From Vibrio mytili (GTDB lineage: Bacteria > Pseudomonadota > Gammaproteobacteria > Enterobacterales > Vibrionaceae), in contig NZ_JXOK01000005.1 in assembly GCF_000830505.1 (NCBI RefSeq), forward strand, positions 1 through 54,310: 54,310 nucleotides of DNA. Reading direction: 5' to 3'. Below are positions 7,628 through 15,639 of this stretch, in pieces. Made by a program: the position numbers and the translations under genes. Each line of letters begins with the position of its first letter. The stretch's first letter is position 1. The notes below the pieces were generated by a model. The model did no database searches, was not told the DNA's origin, and saw nothing but the letters and a program-made list of their open reading frames with translations.

Positions 7628-9019
7628 ATGGGGTACTCTTTGCTCACTGGTATCAAGCTCCGCGCTAACCCTACATCCAATCAAAAACTGGTATTAAGCC
7701 AGTGGATGGGCTGTGCGCGTAGCATTTGGAATGCCAAAGTGGATGAGGAAAGGTATTACCGCACTTTTGCAAGGAAGTATTACCCGATTGGTACTTACGC
7801 GCCGCTTGATCAAAAGACATCGCAGTTTAAATCGAAAGAACTATCTCCTTGGCTATACCAGTGTCCTAGCCAAATACTCCGCAATAGTGCTGTTAACTGG
7901 TATCAAACCTATCAAAAGTTCATGAAAGGCGCATGTGGACGGCCAAAGCGCAAGCCAAAAACCGACAAGGGAAGCATTTATCTTACCCGTGAAGTATTCC
8001 ATTTCGACCGTTGTGAAGATGGTAATTTACGCCTGTTTATTGGCACTAAGACTAATAATATTGGTTATTTATCGTTTAAAGCGCATCGTAAGTTTGAGAT
8101 CCCTAATTCGCTGTATGTGCGTAAAGAGCGCGGTCAATACACGGTGTCTTTCTGTTATGAGAATGGAAAGAATGAAGTTGAGCTATCGAGCAATGCTGAA
8201 CACTTGGCGTTTCTGCAAGGCTCAACAAAAGAGTATCTGGAAGAAAGCGTTATCAGTGTAGACCGTGGTGTTGCCATCCCTGCTCATGCTGGCTCAATGA
8301 CGTTCGACTTCTGTGACAATCAGAAAAAGAAGATGACCAAAGTTGATCGCTACATTAAGCGACTACAACGCAAGTTGGCGCGTCAAACTAAAGGCTCAAA
8401 CCGCAGGAACAAAACTAAGCACCGTATTGCTACGCATCACGCTAAAAAGGCGAACATACGTAATGACTTTGCGCATAAAACAAGTCGTTCATTAGTCGAT
8501 AGTCAAGCTAAGGTTATTGTGTTCGAGGCGCTAAGTACCTCACGCATGACGCGCAAGCCAAAGGCAAAACAAAACGAGCAAGGCCGATATGTGTCAAATA
8601 AAGCCAAACAAAAGGCAGGGCTAAACAAGTCTATTCTGAACGTTGGTTGGCACATCATAGAAACCTACACCAAATACAAGGCTTACCAAGCGGGTAAAGC
8701 CGTATTCAAAATCCCTGCTCCGTATACCAGTCAGGAGTGCGCTCAGTGCGATCACACTCACCCCGACAACCGAAAATCACAAGAACTCTTTGTGTGCGGC
8801 AATTGTGGCAATACTGACAATGCAGACAACAACGCATCATTGGTCATTAAGAAACGGGCAATTAATCTAATATTAGACACTGGAACGGTGTTGTCTGACG
8901 ATGGAGTTCTAAGAACTCAGTCAGATAGTGGACGTGGAGGCAATCGTAAGACTAGCCGAGCCAAAAGCTCGACTAGCGGTGTCCTACGAAGCGTCAAAAA
9001 AGAAAAGCTAGCGGCTTAG
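7628..9019 (+). CDS. tnpB: RNA-guided endonuclease TnpB
   Basis: A 463-residue TnpB of the OrfB/IS605 family. The N-terminal helix-turn-helix region (TGIKLRANPTSNQKLVLSQWMGCARSIWN) is followed by a split RuvC nuclease: SVDRGVAIPAHAG supplies the first Asp, VIVFEALSTSRM the Glu, and DNADNNASLVIKK the last Asp. A zinc finger of two CxxC pairs (CAQC at ~375, CGNC at ~395) lies between. All catalytic positions are kept, so it may be active. TnpB proteins use an RNA from the element's right end to cut the donor-free target, which helps the element persist. Start ATG 7628; a TTG at 7625 is also possible. A LexA box lies directly upstream. Confidence 0.88.
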   Translation: MGYSLLTGIKLRANPTSNQKLVLSQWMGCARSIWNAKVDEERYYRTFARKYYPIGTYAPLDQKTSQFKSKELSPWLYQCPSQILRNSAVNWYQTYQKFMKGACGRPKRKPKTDKGSIYLTREVFHFDRCEDGNLRLFIGTKTNNIGYLSFKAHRKFEIPNSLYVRKERGQYTVSFCYENGKNEVELSSNAEHLAFLQGSTKEYLEESVISVDRGVAIPAHAGSMTFDFCDNQKKKMTKVDRYIKRLQRKLARQTKGSNRRNKTKHRIATHHAKKANIRNDFAHKTSRSLVDSQAKVIVFEALSTSRMTRKPKAKQNEQGRYVSNKAKQKAGLNKSILNVGWHIIETYTKYKAYQAGKAVFKIPAPYTSQECAQCDHTHPDNRKSQELFVCGNCGNTDNADNNASLVIKKRAINLILDTGTVLSDDGVLRTQSDSGRGGNRKTSRAKSSTSGVLRSVKKEKLAA

Positions 9020-9063
9020 GCGGTTATCTTGGAAGCTCGCTGCTTTAGCTGCGAGTAGTTCAC
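8900..9063 (+). ncRNA. Probable right-end guide RNA (omega/reRNA) of TnpB
   Basis: In this superfamily the 3' end of tnpB and the right end encode the guide RNA, whose spacer is the flanking DNA just past the right end. Here the right end has the hairpin CTCGC/GCGAG (9036-9055) followed by TAGTTCAC. The spacer would start at about 9064, in the interrupted host gene. The 5' limit given is a guess; only the hairpin is visible. Confidence 0.45.
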
Positions 9064-9263
9064 TACTGGGGCGAAATCTTCGTCTCTGCCCGCATCATTG
9101 AATTTGGCATCACGTTTGAGCGCTTTCTTAAAGATCCATGGAAGCACTTGATGTCCTGTGGCCAAGAGTCTTCACCGGACGCAATTGCTGAAGGGGTGCT
9201 GCCATTGCTACCAGCTCAGGCAGAAGTTGCCAGGTGCATTCGGGAGAGTGAGCAACGAGCCTG

Positions 9264-9338
9264 ATGTCTACAGGGTCCGACAAAGGGGTATCGCATCGCG
9301 GTAACATCGTGGTGCCATTGGTTCGGGTAGCGCATTGA
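9264..9338 (+). CDS. Short ORF overlapping the split gene, probably a truncated backbone gene
   Basis: Its ATG overlaps the TGA of the preceding gene (TGATG), a typical coupled start, but it runs only 24 codons (MSTGSDKGVSHRGN onward) before TGA. It may be the 5' remnant of a backbone gene cut off by arrival of the defence island, which begins within the next 100-150 bp. No family can be assigned. Confidence 0.3.
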   Translation: MSTGSDKGVSHRGNIVVPLVRVAH

Positions 9339-9459
9339 TAGCGGCTATCAGCAATGGCATGAAACAGTGTCTTCACTCCCATACCTGAGCGGCAATTGCA
9401 ATCCAGATCAAAAAGTTGCCGCTTAGTCTTCCCTACAAAATAATTTGTGATAGGATGAT

Positions 9460-9524
9460 ACCTAATAAAATTAATTAGGTTGAAGCCTATTCAGTGTTTT
9501 ATGGCCATCTGTCCAGCTTCAACC
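9460..9524. promoter_or_regulatory. Inverted repeats upstream of brxR, candidate operator
   Basis: ACCTAAT/ATTAGGT arms (9460-9466 and 9474-9480, 7-nt spacer) are followed by a perfect 9-bp inverted repeat, GGTTGAAGC (9478-9486) / GCTTCAACC (9516-9524). BrxR-type WYL regulators bind inverted repeats upstream of BREX operons, so one of these is a candidate site. No gene is visible between 9339 and 9683; this interval should also carry the BREX promoter. Confidence 0.45.
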
Positions 9525-9683
9525 AGTAGAGATTGATTAGTCATTGCGGATAAAGAGCTGCGTTGAGCGTCGCTCTTCAATGTGATTACGCGATGTCGGA
9601 CCTTACTTGATAAACAGAGCTTTATAAACAGAGTTTTAAGAATCTGGTTGAATTGGATAAACAAGACGCATGACAAATGATGG

Positions 9684-10589
9684 TCTGAAACAAACGGTAG
9701 TGGCGAAGCAGATAGGCTTTCGCAGATAGCGCAGTTGCCACAAGCAACCAGGGATCGCATTGCCCATATCGATTTCACCTTATTGTTTAAGGGAGAAGCG
9801 GTACGGGCAGACTTAGTAGATCGGTTCAGCATAGCTGCTGCACAAGCAACGAAAGACTTCACAATGTACCGAGAGCTTGCGCCAGGCAACATTGAGTATG
9901 ACCAAAAGCTCAAGTTGCATAAGCGCGGTGAAGCTTTTGAACCCTTGTTCGACTATGACGTTGTGAGAACGCTTGCGACCATTAGCCAAGGGTACGGTGA
10001 TGGCTTTACAGGAAAGGTAAAACCACCGTTGGCTTGTGAAGCGCCTTATCACCTTAACAAACCGAGTTTATCGATAGTGGCGAAAGTTACCGAGGCCATC
10101 CACAAAGGCAAAGCCTTGAGTATCACCTATGTGTCGTTATCGAGTGGTGAAACAACGCGTGAAATTGTGCCGCATACACTGGTGGACAATGGCTTGCGCT
10201 GGCACGTTCGTGGTTTTGACCGCAAGCATAGTGAATTTCGTGACTTTGTCCTGACCCGAATTAAAGCAGCTGTTGTGCTTGAAGACTCTACGTTATCTGA
10301 GGCTGAACTTGAAGCACAAGACCGGCAATGGAACAGATTTGTTGAACTTGAGTTAGTGCCGCACCCACGTATTGAGCACAGCGAAGCGATTGAGCTGGAT
10401 TATGGCATGACGGGGGGCGTTCTAAAGGTTGAGATTAGAGCAGCAACCGCTGGGTATTTGCTTCGTCAATGGCATGTGGATTGTTCTAAAAAGTCCGAAT
10501 TAGAGCCAAGAGATTTTCAACTAGCGCTTAAAAATCTAGGTGCCTTATATGGTGTGGGAAATTTAAAAATAGCACCTGGTTATGAATAA
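9684..10589 (+). CDS. brxR: BREX transcriptional regulator BrxR (WYL domain)
   Basis: About 300 residues: an N-terminal winged HTH (TRDRIAHIDFTLLFKGEAVRADLVDRFSI), a WYL/Sm-like ligand domain (ALSITYVSLSSGETTREIVPHTLVDNGLRWHVRGFD) and a C-terminal WCX part. BrxR proteins are autorepressors at the head of type 1 BREX loci, here 17 bp before brxA. The start is uncertain: the frame is open from 9684 (SETNGSGEADRLSQIAQ) but its first usable start is TTG at 9735. ATG codons at 9677 and 9680 would join this frame if one G at 9682-9683 were absent, which would restore the usual N terminus. Confidence 0.8.
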   Translation, partial: SETNGSGEADRLSQIAQLPQATRDRIAHIDFTLLFKGEAVRADLVDRFSIAAAQATKDFTMYRELAPGNIEYDQKLKLHKRGEAFEPLFDYDVVRTLATISQGYGDGFTGKVKPPLACEAPYHLNKPSLSIVAKVTEAIHKGKALSITYVSLSSGETTREIVPHTLVDNGLRWHVRGFDRKHSEFRDFVLTRIKAAVVLEDSTLSEAELEAQDRQWNRFVELELVPHPRIEHSEAIELDYGMTGGVLKVEIRAATAGYLLRQWHVDCSKKSELEPRDFQLALKNLGALYGVGNLKIAPGYE

Positions 10590-10606
10590 TAAATAAGATA
10601 TTACAA

Positions 10607-11407
10607 ATGAAAGATTTAATAGAGAAAATGAGTGTGCAAGATTATAACACTGCAATTAAAGATATTGCGGGCCTGAAAGACTATACGCTTGTTTTCAATA
10701 TAATTAGCGCCTATTTTTGTGAGCCTAACTTGACTGACTCGAAGATAACTGATGAAAATGAGTTTGACATTAGAACTTCAAAAACTCGCAATAAAGTAAG
10801 CTGGGCAATTAATAAGGCGATTCTAAAGTTTATAAATCAAGACCATGAGCTTTTAATTAAACAAATTTATCTTTCAGATGCGCCTTTAATAGATAAGAAG
10901 TTTTGCTTTTTATGGCACCTATGTCTAAATAATCGGTTGTTCAGAGAAGTCACAACACAAGTGTTCAGTAAAGTGTATTTCACAGGAAGAGCACAGATTT
11001 CGCAGGACGACATCATTGCCTTTCTAAAAGATAAAATGTCTTCAGCGGGCCCTGATTTTCCGCAATGGTCAGAAGATACTTTATATAGGGTTGCTACAAA
11101 GTACCTCAGTTTAATGACCAAATTTGACTTTGTGACAGCTGGTCGGGTGAAGTCCTTTAACCACATTCGCCCAACGCCAGAAGCATTAGTGCTTTTCGTA
11201 TATTTCTCTAATTTATTCTCACCTGAGATGAAAAATATTTTTGAGCATGAATTGCTCCCTGCAAGTTTTATAGCCAAAGAAGATATTCAAGACCGATTCA
11301 AAAAGCTTTCAATGAAAGGCTTCTTTGACATGAGTTTCAATGGTGTAGCGCTCAATGTCGAATTAACTCATACCTATAAGGATATATGCGATGCCCTTTA
11401 TAGCTGA
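10607..11407 (+). CDS. brxA: BREX protein BrxA (DUF1819)
   Basis: A 266-residue protein of the BrxA family, which has an all-helical fold resembling the RNA-binding antiterminator NusB (KTRNKVSWAINKAILKFINQ, FLWHLCLNNRLFREVTTQVFSK). It is a core component of type 1 BREX, with DNA-binding activity reported for homologues and an unsettled role. First structural gene after brxR, overlapping brxB by 17 nt. Codon use is AT-richer than the transfer genes, as is the whole BREX block, which suggests a separate origin. Confidence 0.82.
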   Translation: MKDLIEKMSVQDYNTAIKDIAGLKDYTLVFNIISAYFCEPNLTDSKITDENEFDIRTSKTRNKVSWAINKAILKFINQDHELLIKQIYLSDAPLIDKKFCFLWHLCLNNRLFREVTTQVFSKVYFTGRAQISQDDIIAFLKDKMSSAGPDFPQWSEDTLYRVATKYLSLMTKFDFVTAGRVKSFNHIRPTPEALVLFVYFSNLFSPEMKNIFEHELLPASFIAKEDIQDRFKKLSMKGFFDMSFNGVALNVELTHTYKDICDALYS

Positions 11408-11939
11408 TCACAAACAAAAGTTTGCTGACCTAGACTTTAATATTGAAAACCAAGATCAGCTTCGTCGGCAAGCCAATGGTGGTAACAGTATATTGTTTTC
11501 CTATTGTCCAGGTGAGGAAAATTTATACATTGACAAAGCTAGAGGTATTTATGAAGAGAAAGCGGAATTCATAGATATCAGCCAATTACTTGTCAGATTT
11601 ATAGATTCCGATGGATGGGATGCTTTCTCCGAGTACTACAGAGATTTCATTAACACTCCGCATGTTGTTTTTAAATCTGACGATCCAGAACAAGACCTTT
11701 TTGACATGATTATTTCAGCCATTAAACAGGCTTGTGAAAAGGATAAGATTCCGTTTCTTATTCGAAGTGGTTGCTTGTATGGCACGGGTATAGAGAATGT
11801 AAACATAATGGAGCACAAATATGTTATGCAGCTAAAGCATCCACTTGTCATTTTCTATCCATCGAAAATATTAGAAGACAACATTTTATTCTTGAATTTT
11901 AGACCAGCATCAAAGTATCGCTGTACGTTAGTGAAATAG
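11391..11939 (+). CDS. brxB: BREX protein BrxB (DUF1788)
   Basis: A 182-residue protein of the DUF1788 family. Visible family features are an N-terminal segment containing NGGNSILFSYCPGEENLYI, the central ISQLLVRFIDSDGWDAF, and the C-terminal HPLVIFYPSKILEDNILFLNFRPASKYRC, expected to be a small alpha/beta fold. Required for type 1 BREX defence, biochemical role unknown. It overlaps brxA and lies 12 bp before brxC, consistent with one transcript. Confidence 0.82.
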   Translation: MPFIADHKQKFADLDFNIENQDQLRRQANGGNSILFSYCPGEENLYIDKARGIYEEKAEFIDISQLLVRFIDSDGWDAFSEYYRDFINTPHVVFKSDDPEQDLFDMIISAIKQACEKDKIPFLIRSGCLYGTGIENVNIMEHKYVMQLKHPLVIFYPSKILEDNILFLNFRPASKYRCTLVK

Positions 11940-11951
11940 GGACTAATTTAA

Positions 11952-14900
11952 ATGACAATCATAAATGACATACTAACGTTAGATCTTAAAGAAGATATTA
12001 AAAACGTTATTGACCTTGAAGACCGTTCAGAGACAGAAATTCAACACGAAATCGAGTCATACATCGTTACCGAAGGTATTGGTCGACACCTCTATGAATT
12101 TACAAACCAATTCACCTCAAATATTAAAGAGACTGGTGTCTGGCTATCAGGTTTTTATGGTTCTGGTAAGTCATATTTCGGGAAGATGCTGGGTTATATA
12201 ATAGATAACCAGATTATAAATGGCACCCCTGCACGTGAGCGTTTTATACCGCGTTTAAAAGGTGTAAGTGATGCAGGTCTTATTGAAAACGCCCTACGCA
12301 ATCTTGACGCAATTAACAGCCGTGTAGTGTTCCTAGATGTTGCAAAGCAAAATACTGAACGTGGATTGGCGTTCACCTTGTTTGCAAATCTACTTAAAAA
12401 CCTTGGTTTTCGTGATGATATTTACGGTTATATGGAGTTTGATCTGCTCCTAGATGGTAAATACGACGAGTTTAAATCTATTGTCCAAAAACTAGAGTCG
12501 AAGGATTGGGATGAGCTAAAGAAAAGTAATCGGCATGTCGCTAGAGTTATGCGAAAGGTCTTTTCAGAAATGGGCTACAGCGAGTCAGATTATGAAGATA
12601 CCAAAAGCGTCTACAGTGCTTCGATAGAGGATTTTTCTTCCAGTAAATTTAAGACGGAACTGGAAAAATACCTTAAGTTTAATTCAGAAGAAACACTAGT
12701 CTTTGTTTTCGACGAGGCGAGTGAGGCTATTAGCCAAAAGAAATTTACACTTTTAGATTTAGAAGGGATTAGTGAATCGCTATCGAGTATTAGTAATAAA
12801 GTTTGGACTATAGCGATTGCTCAAGAAAAGCTCGACGACGTAATTAATAATGCTAACGTCAGTCGCAGTAGTTTGACCAAGGTTACCGATCGTTTTAAAA
12901 CCAAGATTCACCTTGAGTCTACAGAAGTGGACGTAATCATTCGTAGCCGATTACTTCAAAAAACAGAACAGGCAAAACAAGATTTAGTTGCTTATTACCA
13001 AAAGAATGAAGGCCTAATCAGCGACGCCACCAACCTGAAATCATCGTTCCCTACGAAAACGGAAACAGCTGAAGATTTTGCGGTGTATTATCCTTTCCAC
13101 AAATATCAATTCGATATTTTGCAAAAGTTCTTGTTTAGCTCAAACGCTTTAGTTGCTACCCAAATTGCAGCTCGAGGCATGATTATCACAACATTTGATG
13201 TGCTACGTAAGCAAATGCGTGACAAAGAGTTGTATAGCTTTACGCCAGGGTTCGCGATATGTGATGAAGCCCAAACCGCGCCGCCAGTTGGATTGGTCAA
13301 CAAATACGATACAAGCCGAAAAATATTAAAGGAAAATGGCAGCAGCATTGACGGCGAGAAACTGCTCAAAACCATGCATCTATTAGCCGACTCTGAAGTA
13401 GTAGCGCCAACGGTTGAAAATATAACCAAAAGCTATATTACGGACATTACGTCTTACTATGAAGTAAAACCAGCAATTGAAGATGCGCTTAAGCTACTGC
13501 TTGAAGCTAAAGTACTACTACTATCAAACAACAACTACAAAATCACATCAGATCTTGAAGGCAAAATGCTCGAAGAAATGAAAGATTTTGATGTCGAACT
13601 TTTCAGCAAGAAGCGTGAGTTAATTAAGTATCTGAAGGACTACAAAACCTTTAACGCAGTTGCATCCTACAATGATGGCAGTGATGCATTCAAATTTAGC
13701 GTGCTGTCGGACCAAGACGATGAGTTAGCACCTGTAGGAAGCAAACACTTAAAGATCACAGCCTATAGCTTGTTCAATATCAGTGATGATCGTCAGGGTT
13801 TTATTGAACAACTGAAGCTTGATACTCAGTATCAGAAAGAGCTTATTACCTTGGTGCCAGATACTTCAGAGTTCTCCCAGATTGATAAATTGATAGGCGA
13901 AGTTATGCGCTACGCCTACATGGAGGAAAAATACTCGAATGAAAAAGATGCCGATAAGCGTCAAATTATTCGTGAATTTGAAGTTATACGAGAAGAGAAG
14001 CAACGAACTTTAAGAGGGCTAATTCAAGACGCATATCACAATGCATCCCTGATCTACATGTTCGACGAGCATCTGTTGAACGTTGATACATTTAAGGGAA
14101 CCATTGCCGACAACCAGCGAAAAATGGTGAAAAACATTTACACCAAGCGTTTATCAAGTCAACTTTCTGATAGCCTGGTCTCGAAGATTTTCAGCACACA
14201 TAAAGAAAGCCTGAATAAGTTATTTACCTCTAATGATTTTGCATTCTTCGACGGTCACGGCAACTTTACTGGCGAACACCTTAAAATTGTTGAAGAAATC
14301 AACGCTAAGATAAAGTCGCGCTATATGGATGGTAAATCTCTAGAAGCTGACTTGTCAGGTGCTCCATGGGGCTATAGCTACGGAACATTAGTAACGACTC
14401 TTGCAGTACTATTCCGTGCCGGTCGACTATCGGTTAAGTTTAACGGCGACACCTATTTTTCTCATGAGCAAAAAGCGGTCCACGATGCCTTTACGAATAC
14501 CACCAAGTTTAAATCTGCGTCGTTCAAATCGATTACTGCAACGCTAACCGCTGTGCAGAAGAACCAGGCAGTACAACTACTGATGGAACTCGAAACACAG
14601 GATCATATCGGCAAAAAGGTAGATTGGAATACAAACGATTTTGACTTGGCTGACAGTATTCGTTTGATGGCTGAACATTTTATCAGTGCCATTACCAACC
14701 TGAGTGATACTGTTCAAAATTTTGAAGAACTATTTCCCAAAGTGGCGGGTTTAAAACAAGACTTGCAAGGTTTTGCGGGTAAAGTTACCGAGAGTAACTA
14801 TATCGAAAAGGTTGAGTATCTACTTAATAACAGCGATACGTTCAGCAATTCGGTTCAAGCCATATTAAAAGCTCAGAAATTCATTAAAAAGAACTTTCCT

Positions 14901-15635
14901 AAAGTTAAAGAATTTAAGCGCTTTATTGACGATGTTCGAAGCGAGCTGATAAAAGCTGATCGCAGTGACAATAACATTGATGAAGCCTATGAAGAATTCG
15001 AGCGCTTATTCAAACTGGATATGGTGAAAAACTTTGCTAATCTCCAGCAACAAGTACAAGTTGTAAAAGATGCTTATTACAAGTTAGTTAAGACAGCATC
15101 TATAGGTATGAGTCACGAGTACAAGGTCCTGAGCGGTAAAATTGAGGCTGCTTTTCGTGAACTTAAGAACTACCCCGCGGCGCCGAACCGATTAAATCAG
15201 CAAAAGCTTGATGCCTTAAAAGCCTACGCAGAAAAACGAGTAGTTGGTGAACCAGTACTTGCGTTCAGCATTAGTTGCTCAAATAGTGGTTTTTCTCTCT
15301 CCGATATTTTGAATTACACAGCTCAAGCACCGCTAAAAGATAGCGAGCTGCTTATCGTGCAAAGTAGTTTTATAACAGAAGAGCCGCAGCCCGAGCCTGT
15401 ACCGCAGCCTACACCTAATCGTGGTCCCTATGGTGGCGAGCCTGCACCGGACCAGACTCCAGTTCCAACACCAGCACCGAAACAACCCCGCAAAGTTGCG
15501 TTTAAAGTTTCTAGTAAGGTGATGACAGTTCAAGAGTATAAAACCCTGCTGACTACTCAGCTAACGGCGCTTGCTGCGGCCAAGCCCGATGAAGAAATCG
15601 AACTAACTATAGATATTAATAGCGAAGGACTGTAA
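11952..15635 (+). CDS. brxC: BREX ATPase BrxC
   Basis: A 1227-residue P-loop ATPase, the usual size for BrxC/PglY. The Walker A GFYGSGKSYFGKM is at ~67-79, and a likely Walker B (TLVFVFDEASEAI) is at ~237-250. A long helical region follows, then a Pro-rich linker (EEPQPEPVPQPTPNRGPYGG, ~1140-1160) and a conserved C-terminal tail. BrxC is essential for both host methylation and phage exclusion. In V. cholerae SXT elements a phage-encoded inhibitor is known to target it. Intact here, and 4 bp before pglX. Confidence 0.9.
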   Translation: MTIINDILTLDLKEDIKNVIDLEDRSETEIQHEIESYIVTEGIGRHLYEFTNQFTSNIKETGVWLSGFYGSGKSYFGKMLGYIIDNQIINGTPARERFIPRLKGVSDAGLIENALRNLDAINSRVVFLDVAKQNTERGLAFTLFANLLKNLGFRDDIYGYMEFDLLLDGKYDEFKSIVQKLESKDWDELKKSNRHVARVMRKVFSEMGYSESDYEDTKSVYSASIEDFSSSKFKTELEKYLKFNSEETLVFVFDEASEAISQKKFTLLDLEGISESLSSISNKVWTIAIAQEKLDDVINNANVSRSSLTKVTDRFKTKIHLESTEVDVIIRSRLLQKTEQAKQDLVAYYQKNEGLISDATNLKSSFPTKTETAEDFAVYYPFHKYQFDILQKFLFSSNALVATQIAARGMIITTFDVLRKQMRDKELYSFTPGFAICDEAQTAPPVGLVNKYDTSRKILKENGSSIDGEKLLKTMHLLADSEVVAPTVENITKSYITDITSYYEVKPAIEDALKLLLEAKVLLLSNNNYKITSDLEGKMLEEMKDFDVELFSKKRELIKYLKDYKTFNAVASYNDGSDAFKFSVLSDQDDELAPVGSKHLKITAYSLFNISDDRQGFIEQLKLDTQYQKELITLVPDTSEFSQIDKLIGEVMRYAYMEEKYSNEKDADKRQIIREFEVIREEKQRTLRGLIQDAYHNASLIYMFDEHLLNVDTFKGTIADNQRKMVKNIYTKRLSSQLSDSLVSKIFSTHKESLNKLFTSNDFAFFDGHGNFTGEHLKIVEEINAKIKSRYMDGKSLEADLSGAPWGYSYGTLVTTLAVLFRAGRLSVKFNGDTYFSHEQKAVHDAFTNTTKFKSASFKSITATLTAVQKNQAVQLLMELETQDHIGKKVDWNTNDFDLADSIRLMAEHFISAITNLSDTVQNFEELFPKVAGLKQDLQGFAGKVTESNYIEKVEYLLNNSDTFSNSVQAILKAQKFIKKNFPKVKEFKRFIDDVRSELIKADRSDNNIDEAYEEFERLFKLDMVKNFANLQQQVQVVKDAYYKLVKTASIGMSHEYKVLSGKIEAAFRELKNYPAAPNRLNQQKLDALKAYAEKRVVGEPVLAFSISCSNSGFSLSDILNYTAQAPLKDSELLIVQSSFITEEPQPEPVPQPTPNRGPYGGEPAPDQTPVPTPAPKQPRKVAFKVSSKVMTVQEYKTLLTTQLTALAAAKPDEEIELTIDINSEGL

Positions 15636-15639
15636 GCCC

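Larger units (their letters stand above)
7511..9063 (+). mobile_element. IS200/IS605-superfamily element with tnpB only (IS1341-like)
   Basis: The 1553-bp insertion has limits defined by the restored reading frame of the split gene. There are no terminal inverted repeats and no target duplication, as expected for this superfamily. Subterminal hairpins are present at both ends: a perfect 20-bp palindrome at 7522-7541 at the left and CTCGC/GCGAG (9036-9055) at the right. No Y1 transposase gene (tnpA) is present, so movement would need TnpA from elsewhere in the cell. Confidence 0.8.
7481..9264 (+). pseudogene. Small backbone gene split by the tnpB element
   Basis: An ATG at 7481, with an AAGAGGAA ribosome site upstream, begins MYQDTYIEHY and stops being coding at 7510. 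The same gene resumes at 9064 (YWGEIFVSARIIEFG) and runs to TGA at 9262-9264. Joined, they give a 77-residue protein of unknown function, with the break between codons. The next ORF starts at the overlapping ATGA. The join is exact, so the intervening 7511-9063 is an insertion and this gene is its target. I do not recognise the protein family. Confidence 0.75.
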
